Shown here one piece after another: positions 1 through 7,204 of a DNA stretch of 40,771 nucleotides (its first letter is position 1; the number at the start of each line of letters is the position of its first letter). This DNA is from UBA3537 sp965657165 (GTDB taxonomy: Bacteria > Bacteroidota > Bacteroidia > Flavobacteriales > Flavobacteriaceae). A program made the translations under genes and the position numbers. The stretch spans positions 1 through 40,771 of the forward strand of contig CBFHNG010000009.1 in assembly GCA_965657165.1 (NCBI GenBank), written 5' to 3'. The notes below the pieces were generated by a model that ran no database searches, was not told where the DNA came from, and saw only the letters and a program-made list of their open reading frames with translations.

Positions 1-1
1 T

Positions 2-193
2 CTTGAAGTTAATGCCGATCGTACAACAATATTGTGCAATAAAATTACGTTAAATCCTCAACAAAAAATTGAAATTCAAGCTCCTGATAAAGGAAAAGTT
101 ATTTCTCGTTCCGATTATAATGCTACAGTTAAGAAAAAAATGGAGGAAATGCGAGAGATGTACCGTGGTAGAGGAAATAGAAGACGAAACTAA
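2..193 (+). CDS. GLPGLI family protein, C-terminal fragment (cut by window edge)
   Basis: Only the last 63 codons are present; the frame is open to the left edge and stops with TAA at 191-193. The visible tail contains NKITLNPQQKIEIQAPDKGK, an acidic/basic helix (KKKMEEMREM) and an Arg-rich end. This resembles the end of GLPGLI-family proteins, secreted Bacteroidota proteins of unknown function that are often encoded just upstream of a carboxypeptidase-regulatory-domain outer-membrane barrel. That is the arrangement here: the next gene starts 29 nt downstream on the same strand, so the two are probably co-transcribed. The family call rests on the tail and on context. Confidence 0.6.
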   Translation, partial: LEVNADRTTILCNKITLNPQQKIEIQAPDKGKVISRSDYNATVKKKMEEMREMYRGRGNRRRN

Positions 194-222
194 TTACCAC
201 ATTTAATTTAAAAATTTGAATA

Positions 223-2934
223 ATGAAATATTACTTAAGCACGCTTTTGCTGTTCTTTTTTGGACTGTCTTTTTCTCAAGTAAAATTGGAAGGGTTTGTC
301 AAAGATTCATTGGGCAATCCATTAGAACTGGCCAATGTTATTGCCATTAACAAAGCCACAAGCGCTTTAGATTCTTATGGCATCACAAACGACGAAGGAA
401 AGTATCGACTAGATTTGAAAAAAAATACAACCTACTCTATTCAAGTCAGTTATATTGGTATGAAATCCATGACTCAGGCTTTTGAAACTGGAGAGTCCAA
501 TGTGACACAAAATTTCACTTTACAAGAAGATAATGCCTTGGAGGAGGTGGAACTTACCTACGAAATGCCCGTTACTATTAGTGGGGATACATTGGTGTAC
601 AATGCCGATTCTTTCAATAAAGGAACAGAGCGAAAATTGGAGGATGTTTTAGAAAATTTACCTGGAGTAGAAATCAATGACGATGGTCAGGTTGAAGTTG
701 AGGGGAAAGTCGTGTCTAAACTTATGGTTGAAGGTAAAGATTTTTTTGATGGTGATACAAAATTAGCGACCAAAAATATCCCTTCAAATGCGGTGGATAA
801 AGTTCAAGTTTTAAAGAACTATTCTGAAGTGAGTCAGCTTGGAGGCGTGACCAATAATCAAAATAATGTTGCTATAAATATAAAATTGAAAGAAGGGAAA
901 AAGAATTTTTGGTTTGGTAATGTAACCGCTGGTGCTGGTGATTCTGACAACAAGACACTCTATCTAGCACAGCCAAAACTATTTTATTACAGCCCAGATT
1001 ATAGTATTAATTTTATTGGCGATTTAAACAATATCGGGGAGGTAGCTTTTAGCAGAAGAGATTATTTCAATTTCACTGGCGGATTTAGAAGACCAAGTTT
1101 GAGTAGTGGAACGAGTTTGAATTTAGGGAGCAATGATATTGGATTTTTGACGCTTCAAAATGATCGTGCTAAAGATATCAATACAAAATTTGGTGCTACA
1201 AATTTTAGTTGGTCTCCAAAGGAAACACTGGATTTGGGCGGATTTGCTATTTTTTCGAACAGTAGAAATGAACTACAGGAAAATAGAACCATTCAATATA
1301 CCAATCCAGATTTGAATATTCCAGATGAAAGAACTGAAAGTAATACTGTTCAAGAAAATAACTTGGGAATGTTGAAATTATCTTCAAAATATCAGCCCAA
1401 TGCCAACAATCAAATGGAGTATGATATTTTTGGTCAAATGTCTAAGAGTGAGCAAGACCAGCGTTTTTTCTCATCCATCAACAACAACATTGACCAATTA
1501 GAAGAAACGACGCCCTACAATGTAAGCCAGAATTTGAATTATTACTATACTTTGAATGAGAACAATATTTTTGCACTCGAAGCACAACATGTCATCAAGG
1601 ACGAAGATCCATTTTATAATGCCATTCTAGCAGACAAACTTAACTATGGTGGTACCGCAGCCAATTTGGGCTTAGATGATAACCAAAGTAATTATAATTT
1701 AGCACAACAAAAACGTGTTCAGTCCAACCAACTGGATGCCAAATTGGACTATTGGAATATTTTAAATAAAAAGAGTAATATCAATTTCACTCTTGGGACG
1801 ATTTTAAGTCATCAAAAGTTTGATTCTAATATTTTTCAATTTTTAGATGATAATTCTCAGCTAGATACCACTCCAACAATTAATGATGGACTGGATGTCA
1901 ATGCCATTGATTATAATTTTTCTGATATTTATTTAGGTCTTCACTATCGCCTCAAAACAGGAATTTTTACAATTACACCAGGAGTTTCGGCGCATTTATA
2001 CAATGTCAATAATACTCAGTTTGGTCAAAAAACAACGGATAATTTCTTTAGATTTTTACCAGATTTGAATGTCATCGTACAACTCAAAAAGAGTGAAACC
2101 CTAAATTTAACATACAGCATGCAAACACAATTTACAGATGTTTCAAATTTTGCAAGCGGACTGGTGTTAAATAATTACAATGCGTTGTTTTCTGGAAATC
2201 CTGCCCTAGAAAATGCACTTTCGCACAATGTAAATTTATTTTATTATAGCTTTAATATGTTCAATTATACCAATGTATTTGCGAGTATAAACTACAATAA
2301 AAGTATTGATAATATTCGTACAGAATCAATATTTCAGCCAGGTGGTGTGATTCGAGTTTCAACGCCATTCAATTCTCCATTTGCCGATGAAAGTGTTACT
2401 GCAAATGGGCGTTTTCAGCGTACGTTTGGAAAAATTCGTGGAACTCTTAGAGCGAATTTTAATTATTCTAAATTCAATCAGTTTATTCAAAATAGACGAT
2501 CAATTAATGAGAATTTCACTCAAACTTATAGAGCACAAGTGCGTACCAATTTCCGTACCGCACCCAATTTAGATGTAAGTTATCGCTATTCGATACAAGA
2601 CAATAATTTGGGAGAAAACAGCACCAAGTTTTTCACCAAAAGTCCTACTGTAGAATTAGACGCTTTATTTTTAAAGTCCTTTACGTTTAGAACGGATTAT
2701 TCATATAATGATTTTAGTGATGAAAATGGTACGATTAATACCTTTGAATTTTGGAATGCATCATTGTCCTACCGCAAGGATGAAGATGCAAAATTTGAAT
2801 ATGAAATTAAAGCCACAAACTTATTGGATACTCGAGCACAAAGCCAGAGTAATGCAGGGACAGTTTCTGTAAGTGCAACGGAATATTTTATTCAACCCCG
2901 ATTTATCACGTTTCGGGTCCGCTATGAGCTGTAA
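223..2934 (+). CDS. Outer-membrane beta-barrel protein with carboxypeptidase regulatory-like domain (TonB-receptor-like)
   Basis: 903 residues. A signal peptide (residues 1-19, ending FGLSFSQ) is followed by a CarboxypepD_reg-like beta-sandwich (about 20-105, with LANVIAINKATSALDSYGIT). Next comes a plug-like segment (about 115-225) containing the GTERKLEDVLENLPGVEI motif of TonB-dependent receptors and SusC relatives. The rest is rich in aromatic and Asn residues in alternating patterns and ends in a strand (FITFRVRYEL), as in the OMP_b-brl_3 family. Expected in the outer membrane; the substrate cannot be read from sequence. It lies 29 nt after a GLPGLI gene, a frequent pairing. No TonB box was identified, so energised transport is not certain. 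Confidence 0.85.
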   Translation: MKYYLSTLLLFFFGLSFSQVKLEGFVKDSLGNPLELANVIAINKATSALDSYGITNDEGKYRLDLKKNTTYSIQVSYIGMKSMTQAFETGESNVTQNFTLQEDNALEEVELTYEMPVTISGDTLVYNADSFNKGTERKLEDVLENLPGVEINDDGQVEVEGKVVSKLMVEGKDFFDGDTKLATKNIPSNAVDKVQVLKNYSEVSQLGGVTNNQNNVAINIKLKEGKKNFWFGNVTAGAGDSDNKTLYLAQPKLFYYSPDYSINFIGDLNNIGEVAFSRRDYFNFTGGFRRPSLSSGTSLNLGSNDIGFLTLQNDRAKDINTKFGATNFSWSPKETLDLGGFAIFSNSRNELQENRTIQYTNPDLNIPDERTESNTVQENNLGMLKLSSKYQPNANNQMEYDIFGQMSKSEQDQRFFSSINNNIDQLEETTPYNVSQNLNYYYTLNENNIFALEAQHVIKDEDPFYNAILADKLNYGGTAANLGLDDNQSNYNLAQQKRVQSNQLDAKLDYWNILNKKSNINFTLGTILSHQKFDSNIFQFLDDNSQLDTTPTINDGLDVNAIDYNFSDIYLGLHYRLKTGIFTITPGVSAHLYNVNNTQFGQKTTDNFFRFLPDLNVIVQLKKSETLNLTYSMQTQFTDVSNFASGLVLNNYNALFSGNPALENALSHNVNLFYYSFNMFNYTNVFASINYNKSIDNIRTESIFQPGGVIRVSTPFNSPFADESVTANGRFQRTFGKIRGTLRANFNYSKFNQFIQNRRSINENFTQTYRAQVRTNFRTAPNLDVSYRYSIQDNNLGENSTKFFTKSPTVELDALFLKSFTFRTDYSYNDFSDENGTINTFEFWNASLSYRKDEDAKFEYEIKATNLLDTRAQSQSNAGTVSVSATEYFIQPRFITFRVRYEL

Positions 2935-2960
2935 AAATTGAATAGATCTTAAAATAAAAA

Positions 2961-2983
2961 AATGCCACGAAAAGCGAGGCATT
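2961..2983 (-). terminator. Intrinsic terminator of the small basic protein gene (possibly bidirectional)
   Basis: AATGCC/GGCATT arms (6 bp), then an A-A mismatch and a CG/CG pair around a short loop. Read on the minus strand the hairpin is followed by a run of seven Ts, so it suits the minus-strand gene ending at 3057. On the plus strand only a weaker T-rich tail follows, which could still serve the barrel gene ending at 2934. It matches the metK terminator at 3701-3723 at 20 of 23 positions. Confidence 0.7.
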
Positions 2984-3056
2984 ATTGGTTTTTAATTTAA
3001 CCAAATTATAAGTTTTACTAATATGGTTAAACAGAAAATTAAGAGTAGTACACTAA

Positions 3057-3287
3057 TTATGTTAATTTTTTTTGTCTTAATTTGGCCTTTTTACGTATTT
3101 CCTTTTTTATTTCTTTCAGGCTTTCTTTTGAAACAGTTTTAAAGTTAGATGTTTTGGATTGTTTGCTTACAACACCAATATTATTTCGGTGATTTTCTTT
3201 GAATTTAGAACACTTAGAAGGCCTCAGACTTCTGTTTTGTTTAATTCTATTATTCATGTCTTGAATATGTCCTGCTCCAAAACTCAT
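3057..3287 (-). CDS. Small basic conserved hypothetical protein
   Basis: 76 residues beginning MSFGAGHIQDMNNRIKQNR, then RPSKCSKFKENHRNN, and ending in a Lys/Arg-rich helix (KEIKKEIRKKAKLRQKKL). The N-terminal part resembles a small uncharacterised protein I recall from many Flavobacteriia; no function is known to me. No signal peptide or membrane segment. The strong positive charge suggests contact with nucleic acid or ribosome, which is inference only. It is a single-gene unit with its own terminator at 2961-2983 and no consensus promoter that I can see. The conserved N-terminus supports the ATG at 3285-3287. Confidence 0.7.
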   Translation of the reverse strand: MSFGAGHIQDMNNRIKQNRSLRPSKCSKFKENHRNNIGVVSKQSKTSNFKTVSKESLKEIKKEIRKKAKLRQKKLT

Positions 3288-3355
3288 AGTTTAATTTTCT
3301 TAAAATAATTTATGATGTTATGATAAAATTTATTGATACTTTTCAGGTGTTATTT

Positions 3356-3418
3356 TTAGCTTAATGATATTGTAAAAGCAATTACTCCAATTAATATCTG
3401 ACTATTTTTTGTTTTCAT
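3356..3418 (-). CDS. Possible 20-residue hydrophobic micro-ORF
   Basis: Starts with an ATG that overlaps the stop of the preceding micro-ORF by one base (TAATG at 3416-3420). The peptide is MKTKNSQILIGVIAFTISLS: three basic or polar residues, then a hydrophobic stretch long enough to insert partly into a membrane. No homology recognised. The only support is the start/stop coupling and the hydrophobic pattern, so it may be chance. Confidence 0.2.
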   Translation of the reverse strand: MKTKNSQILIGVIAFTISLS

Positions 3419-3513
3419 TATTTGATTTTTTTTAAAATTTTAATAAGTAATACGACTACAGCAACTAAACCAATAAGGTTTAATAATTGCCATAAAAAAG
3501 TGAATTTTTCCAT
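3418..3513 (-). CDS. Possible 31-residue single-span membrane peptide
   Basis: The open frame extends to 3600, but the internal ATG at 3511-3513 gives a more protein-like product: MEKFTFLWQLLNLIGLVAVV, then more hydrophobic residues and a Lys-rich end (KILKKIK). This is a plausible transmembrane helix with a positive C-terminus. It overlaps the next micro-ORF by one base, suggesting translational coupling if real. No promoter or family identified. Confidence 0.3.
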   Translation of the reverse strand: MEKFTFLWQLLNLIGLVAVVVLLIKILKKIK

Positions 3514-3700
3514 TGTTAGATTAATGATAGCTTTTAGGTAATACTTCTCAAATAAATAACTAGTACCAGCACGAAGTGCATATAATTCACTTAAAATCAA
3601 TGCGTTATTTAAAAAACTAAAATGACTTTAGGCATCATGGTTGTAGTATGTTTGGAGCATTACAAGGTTAAAGTTATAAAAAAACAAATACTTAACAAAA

Positions 3701-3723
3701 AATGCCACGCACAGCGTGGCATT
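3701..3723 (-). terminator. Intrinsic terminator of metK (bidirectional sequence)
   Basis: A perfect 10-bp inverted repeat (AATGCCACGC / GCGTGGCATT) around a 3-nt loop (ACA), flanked by A6 on the left and T6 on the right, so it can work on either strand. It sits 24 nt beyond the metK stop. Confidence 0.9.
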
Positions 3724-3747
3724 TTTTATATCAAAAAACTCTATTTT

Positions 3748-5004
3748 TTAAAGCTCAAAATCTGTTTTAATTGCTTCAACATAATCCAGTTTTTCCCAAG
3801 TAAAAAGTTCTACATCCAACACCCGTTTTTCGCCATTGGGTAGATAAAATATCTTTTCCACAGTTTCGTTTGTACGTCCCATATGTCCATAAGCCGCAGT
3901 TTCGCTATACATGGGTGAGCGTAATTTTAGACGTTGTTCAATGGCTGCAGGGCGCAGGTCAAAAAGTGCTGTAATCTTTTGTGCAATAGCCCCATCGCTG
4001 AGGTTTACTTTTGCCGTGCCATAAGTGTCTACAAAAACTCCCATTGGTTCGGCGACGCCAATAGCGTAACTTACTTGTACCAAAATTTCCGAGCACACCC
4101 CAGCAGCAACCATATTTTTGGCAATATGACGCATCGCATAGGCCGCTGATCGGTCTACTTTACTTGGGTCTTTTCCAGAAAATGCACCACCACCGTGTGC
4201 ACCTTTTCCACCGTAGGTGTCTACAATAATTTTGCGTCCTGTAAGTCCAGTATCGCCATGAGGGCCACCAATGACAAACTTTCCTGTAGGATTGATATGA
4301 TAGGTAATATCATCATTAAAAAGTGCTTGAGTCGCCTTTGGTAATTTTGAGATTACTCGAGGAATCAAAATGGCTTTGATGTCTTTTTTAATTGTATCAA
4401 GCATCTCTTTTTCATCATCAGAAAAATCATCGTGTTGGGTTGAAATTACAATAGAATCAATGCGCAATGGCACATTATCGTCGCTATATTCAATAGTAAC
4501 CTGACTTTTTGAATCTGGTCGTAAATATGTAATTTCTTTATGTTCTCTGCGTAATTCTGCTAATTCTTTTAAAATCAGATGAGATAAATCTAAAGCCAGA
4601 GGCATAAAGTTTTCAGTTTCGTTGGTGGCATAACCAAACATCATACCTTGATCTCCAGCGCCTTGATCTTCAGGATTTCCTTTGTCTACCCCTCTATTGA
4701 TATCATCGGATTGCTCGTGAATGGCAGACAATACGCCACACGAATTGCCATCAAACATATATTCGCCTTTGGTGTAGCCAATTTTATTGATGGTATCTCT
4801 GGCAATTTGTTGTACATCCAAATAGGTTTTAGATTTGACTTCACCAGCCAAAATGACTTGCCCTGTTGTCACCAAAGTTTCACAAGCGACTTTGGATTGT
4901 GGGTCAAAAGCTAAAAAATGATCGATAATGGCATCACTTATCTGGTCTGCAACCTTGTCTGGGTGACCTTCAGAAACACTTTCAGATGTAAATAAATAAC
5001 TCAT
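3748..5004 (-). CDS. metK: S-adenosylmethionine synthetase (methionine adenosyltransferase)
   Basis: 418 residues, normal for bacterial MetK. The enzyme makes SAM from methionine and ATP in the cytoplasm, releasing phosphate and pyrophosphate. Family signatures are clear: FTSESVSEGHPDKVADQISD at the N-terminus (ATP/methionine binding), GAGDQGMMFGYA near residue 120, the Gly-rich GGGAFSGKDPSKVDRSAAYA loop near 270-290 and DTYGTAKVNL after it. The start MSYLFTSES is the family N-terminus. The gene stands alone, between its terminator at 3701-3723 and a leader of about 106 nt carrying a SAM-II-like aptamer (5055-5110). The product of the enzyme is thus the expected repressing ligand. Confidence 0.97.
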   Translation of the reverse strand: MSYLFTSESVSEGHPDKVADQISDAIIDHFLAFDPQSKVACETLVTTGQVILAGEVKSKTYLDVQQIARDTINKIGYTKGEYMFDGNSCGVLSAIHEQSDDINRGVDKGNPEDQGAGDQGMMFGYATNETENFMPLALDLSHLILKELAELRREHKEITYLRPDSKSQVTIEYSDDNVPLRIDSIVISTQHDDFSDDEKEMLDTIKKDIKAILIPRVISKLPKATQALFNDDITYHINPTGKFVIGGPHGDTGLTGRKIIVDTYGGKGAHGGGAFSGKDPSKVDRSAAYAMRHIAKNMVAAGVCSEILVQVSYAIGVAEPMGVFVDTYGTAKVNLSDGAIAQKITALFDLRPAAIEQRLKLRSPMYSETAAYGHMGRTNETVEKIFYLPNGEKRVLDVELFTWEKLDYVEAIKTDFEL

Positions 5005-5065
5005 AATTTTGTTTTATGAGGAAAAATAAGTGCAACAAGCTAAAAGGAACTATACTGTTTTAGCT
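5000..5065 (-). promoter_or_regulatory. Putative expression platform of the metK riboswitch
   Basis: Two hairpins are visible in the RNA. Hairpin A: AGCUAAAA (5065-5058), the 3' end of the aptamer, pairs perfectly with UUUUAGCU (5045-5038) across a 12-nt loop, so it competes with the aptamer pseudoknot. Hairpin B: CUCAUAA (5020-5014) pairs perfectly with UUAUGAG (5006-5000) across a 7-nt loop and buries the metK start codon (5004-5002). In addition UUUUUCCUC (5026-5018) can pair at 8 of 9 positions with GAGGAUAAA (5103-5095), the 5' strand of aptamer helix P1. The pairings are seen; the regulatory roles are inferred. Confidence 0.55.
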
Positions 5066-5110
5066 TTTTTTTATGAGGTTGCAATCAGATCAAATTTATC
5101 CTCTATTAGT
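5055..5110 (-). promoter_or_regulatory. SAM-II-type riboswitch aptamer upstream of metK
   Basis: Read on the minus strand, the leader has a short P1 helix GAGG (5103-5100) / CCUC (5078-5075). The loop between them ends in GAUUGCAA, an A-rich linker AUAAAAAA follows, and then GCUAAAA. The order UUGCAA, P1 3' arm, AUAAA, AGCUAAAA is that of the SAM-II (metA motif) H-type pseudoknot, which is known from Alphaproteobacteria and Bacteroidetes in front of methionine/SAM genes. The position directly before metK fits. P1 is only 4 bp of uninterrupted pairing, and I could not run a covariance model. Confidence 0.75.
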
Positions 5111-5116
5111 CGACTG

Positions 5117-5124
5117 CAAATGTA
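5117..5124 (-). promoter_or_regulatory. metK promoter, -7 box TACATTTG
   Basis: The minus strand reads TACATTTG, a perfect match to the Bacteroidetes TAnnTTTG element. No clear TTTG lies about 19 nt upstream (the region is T-rich). Transcription would start near 5110, placing the aptamer at the very 5' end of the mRNA. Confidence 0.6.
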
Positions 5125-5205
5125 TATATAATAAAATGAAAAAAAAATCTTTCTTTCGCTTATATGATTTTACGGAGTTATTTAATTAGTTTTACACCGC
5201 CTTAT

Positions 5206-6303
5206 ATGATGATAAAACACATCCTTAAATATGCTTTTTTATGTTTGTTTTTTTTGAGTAATGCTCAAGAAGAAAACCCTAGCTCATTTATTGATATCAA
5301 CTTGTATTCAGGCAATATTGCACGCCACAATGATAATATTACTCATCTCATTCAAGGGCATCCCAATGGTTTTATAATTGGTTGGAATAAGCGTGTTTCT
5401 GGAAAAAAAATATGGCATTCTCAGTACAATTTTCCCGAATTTGGGGCTTCTTTTGTCGTTCAAAATTTTAACAATTCAACGCTAGGCTCATCTTATGGAC
5501 TATATGGACATTACAATTTTTATTTTTTAAAAAGACGTTTGATGCTTCGAATCGCACAAGGGGTTTCTTATGCCACAAATCCTTATGATAAATTTAAAAA
5601 CCCAAAAAATATAGCTTTTGGTTCTGATTTATTGAGTGGTACATATTTGATGCTTAATTATGTCCGTCCTCAAATTTTTGGCCCTATCGGTATACAAGCT
5701 GGAGCAACATTATTGCATTTATCCAATGCCAATATAAAGGCACCAAATACGAGTATCAATTCCGTTACATTTAATGTTGGTCTTACTGCTGCTCTAGACG
5801 ATAATATAAAAACTAAAGAACTAGAAACCATCAATGAGGGTATAAACAAAAAAATAAGGTTTGGGTTGATATTTCGAACTGGAATCAATCAAAGTGATGT
5901 GCTAGGGTCGCCTCAGTTTCCTTTTTATATCTTTTCAGCTTTTGCAGAAAAACGCCTAAATCCAAAAAGTTTAATTATGATTGGTAGCGAATATTTCAAT
6001 TCAAAATTTTTAAAAGAATATATTTATTATCAAAGTGTCGCCTATCCAGAAAATAATATTGATAATGATTTGGATTACAAACGCATTGGGGTTTATGTTG
6101 GTCATGAACTTCTTTTTGGAAGATTTTCAGTGCAAACACAATTAGGGTATTATGTATATTCGCCTTTTGATTTTGAAGGGCGTGTGTACAATAGAATTGG
6201 AATGAAGCATTATTTGTCATCAAAATGGTTTGTAAGTGCAACTTTAAAATCACATGCGGCAAAGGCTGAAGCCTTAGAATTTAGTCTTGGAATACGATTA
6301 TGA
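5206..6303 (+). CDS. Acyloxyacyl hydrolase / PagL-like lipid A deacylase
   Basis: An upstream ATG exists at 5164, but the signal peptide (MMIKHILKYAFLCLFFLSNA) starts at the ATG pair 5206/5209, so 5206 is preferred (365 residues). After the signal the protein is rich in beta strands, with Gly and aromatic alternation, and ends in LEFSLGIRL, as an outer-membrane barrel would. The motif HLSNAN (His 171, Ser 173 from this start), followed by KAPNTSINS, matches the His-x-Ser-Asn catalytic segment of PagL-type enzymes, which remove an acyl chain from lipid A. The catalytic acid was not pinned down. It is longer than typical PagL. The next gene overlaps by 4 nt. Confidence 0.7.
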   Translation: MMIKHILKYAFLCLFFLSNAQEENPSSFIDINLYSGNIARHNDNITHLIQGHPNGFIIGWNKRVSGKKIWHSQYNFPEFGASFVVQNFNNSTLGSSYGLYGHYNFYFLKRRLMLRIAQGVSYATNPYDKFKNPKNIAFGSDLLSGTYLMLNYVRPQIFGPIGIQAGATLLHLSNANIKAPNTSINSVTFNVGLTAALDDNIKTKELETINEGINKKIRFGLIFRTGINQSDVLGSPQFPFYIFSAFAEKRLNPKSLIMIGSEYFNSKFLKEYIYYQSVAYPENNIDNDLDYKRIGVYVGHELLFGRFSVQTQLGYYVYSPFDFEGRVYNRIGMKHYLSSKWFVSATLKSHAAKAEALEFSLGIRL

Positions 6304-7049
6304 GAATATTTCTTTTTTATGGTATAATCTTTTTAATGTTGTCTTGTGACAAAGATAATGCTCCGGATTGTATTCAAACTGCAGGTGATGTGATAACAAT
6401 AGAACAAAATATTGATCCATTTGATCGAATTTTAGTCAACGAAAATATAGAACTAACTCTTTTACAAGGTTCGGAGCATAAACTTAAAATAGAGTCAGGA
6501 GAGCATTTTATTTCTGATGTAAATTATACCATTGATAATACTGGCTTATTGACGCTAAATGATAATAATCAATGTAATTGGGTGCGAAACTATGCACCAA
6601 CGAAAATTTTTGTAACAACTCCAAATCTTAAAGAAATACGAAGCAATACACAATACTCCATCAAATCGGAAGGAATATTGACGTTTCCAAATCTTAAATT
6701 GATTTCTGAAAATTTTAATCAAGATAATATAAGTTCTGGAGATTTTAATTTACATGTTCAGAATGAAAGTGTAAGTGTTGTTTCTAATAACATCTCCCAA
6801 TTTTTCATTTCGGGGAGCACAGACACTCTATTTGTAGGGTTTTACTCTGGTACTACAGCTTTTTTTGGTGCAAATCTTTTGGCACAGGATGTCGAAATTT
6901 CTCATCGTAGTAGTCATGATATCACTGTGCACCCTATTCAGTCTTTGAGTGGAGTATTGCGTAGTACAGGAAATTTAATCTCAGTCAATGAGCCACTAAA
7001 TGTAGATGTATCAGAACTCTACACAGGATCTTTGATCTTTATAAATTGA
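6300..7049 (+). CDS. DUF2807 (head GIN) domain lipoprotein
   Basis: 249 residues. A lipoprotein signal ends LMLSC with the acylated Cys at residue 16, followed by DKDNAPDC. The remainder is a repetitive run of short beta strands (FDRILVNENIELTLLQGSEH, then KIFVTTPNLKEIRSNT and similar), typical of the DUF2807 right-handed beta-helix of putative auto-transporter adhesins in Bacteroidota. Function unknown; probably periplasm- or surface-exposed. Its ATG overlaps the stop of the deacylase gene (ATGA at 6300-6303), so the two are likely co-translated and may act together on the envelope, which is inference. Confidence 0.75.
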   Translation: MRIFLFYGIIFLMLSCDKDNAPDCIQTAGDVITIEQNIDPFDRILVNENIELTLLQGSEHKLKIESGEHFISDVNYTIDNTGLLTLNDNNQCNWVRNYAPTKIFVTTPNLKEIRSNTQYSIKSEGILTFPNLKLISENFNQDNISSGDFNLHVQNESVSVVSNNISQFFISGSTDTLFVGFYSGTTAFFGANLLAQDVEISHRSSHDITVHPIQSLSGVLRSTGNLISVNEPLNVDVSELYTGSLIFIN

Positions 7050-7161
7050 TTGAGTGTATCTCAAAATTTACCCTAAAAAATAAATATTCTTCAATTTTAA
7101 TCTATTTTATTTTAGAATTGTCGAAAACTCTCTTTAGATTTTAAAAAAAATAAAATTCAAT

Positions 7162-7191
7162 TTTGTTTTGAAAAAAAAATATTTACTTTAG
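7162..7191 (+). promoter_or_regulatory. Probable promoter of the aromatic amino acid operon
   Basis: TTTG at 7162-7165, an 18-nt spacer, then TACTTTAG at 7184-7191, one mismatch from TAnnTTTG. Transcription would start near 7198, about 7 nt before the leader-peptide ATG. Spacing and position fit a Bacteroidetes housekeeping promoter. Confidence 0.55.
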
Positions 7192-7204
7192 CCGTTCATT
7201 ATCA

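Larger units (their letters stand above)
3288..3700. other. AT-rich interval of about 410 bp with weak coding signal
   Basis: Lies between the small basic gene and the metK terminator. Apart from two very short minus-strand ORFs (listed separately), I see no gene, RNA gene or repeat. The plus-strand frame that starts at 3622 crosses the metK terminator and runs into metK antisense, so it is not counted. The first 30 codons of the longer minus-strand frame (to 3600) look like ordinary intergenic sequence. Confidence 0.5.

Noticed and set aside
3622..3843. Plus-strand 73-codon ORF over the end of metK
   Set aside because: It crosses the strong metK terminator and runs antisense to metK; no signal peptide, family or composition typical of a gene.
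5164..5205. Upstream ATG of the lipid A deacylase frame
   Set aside because: It would put 14 non-hydrophobic residues before a complete signal peptide; the ATG pair at 5206/5209 gives a normal signal sequence.
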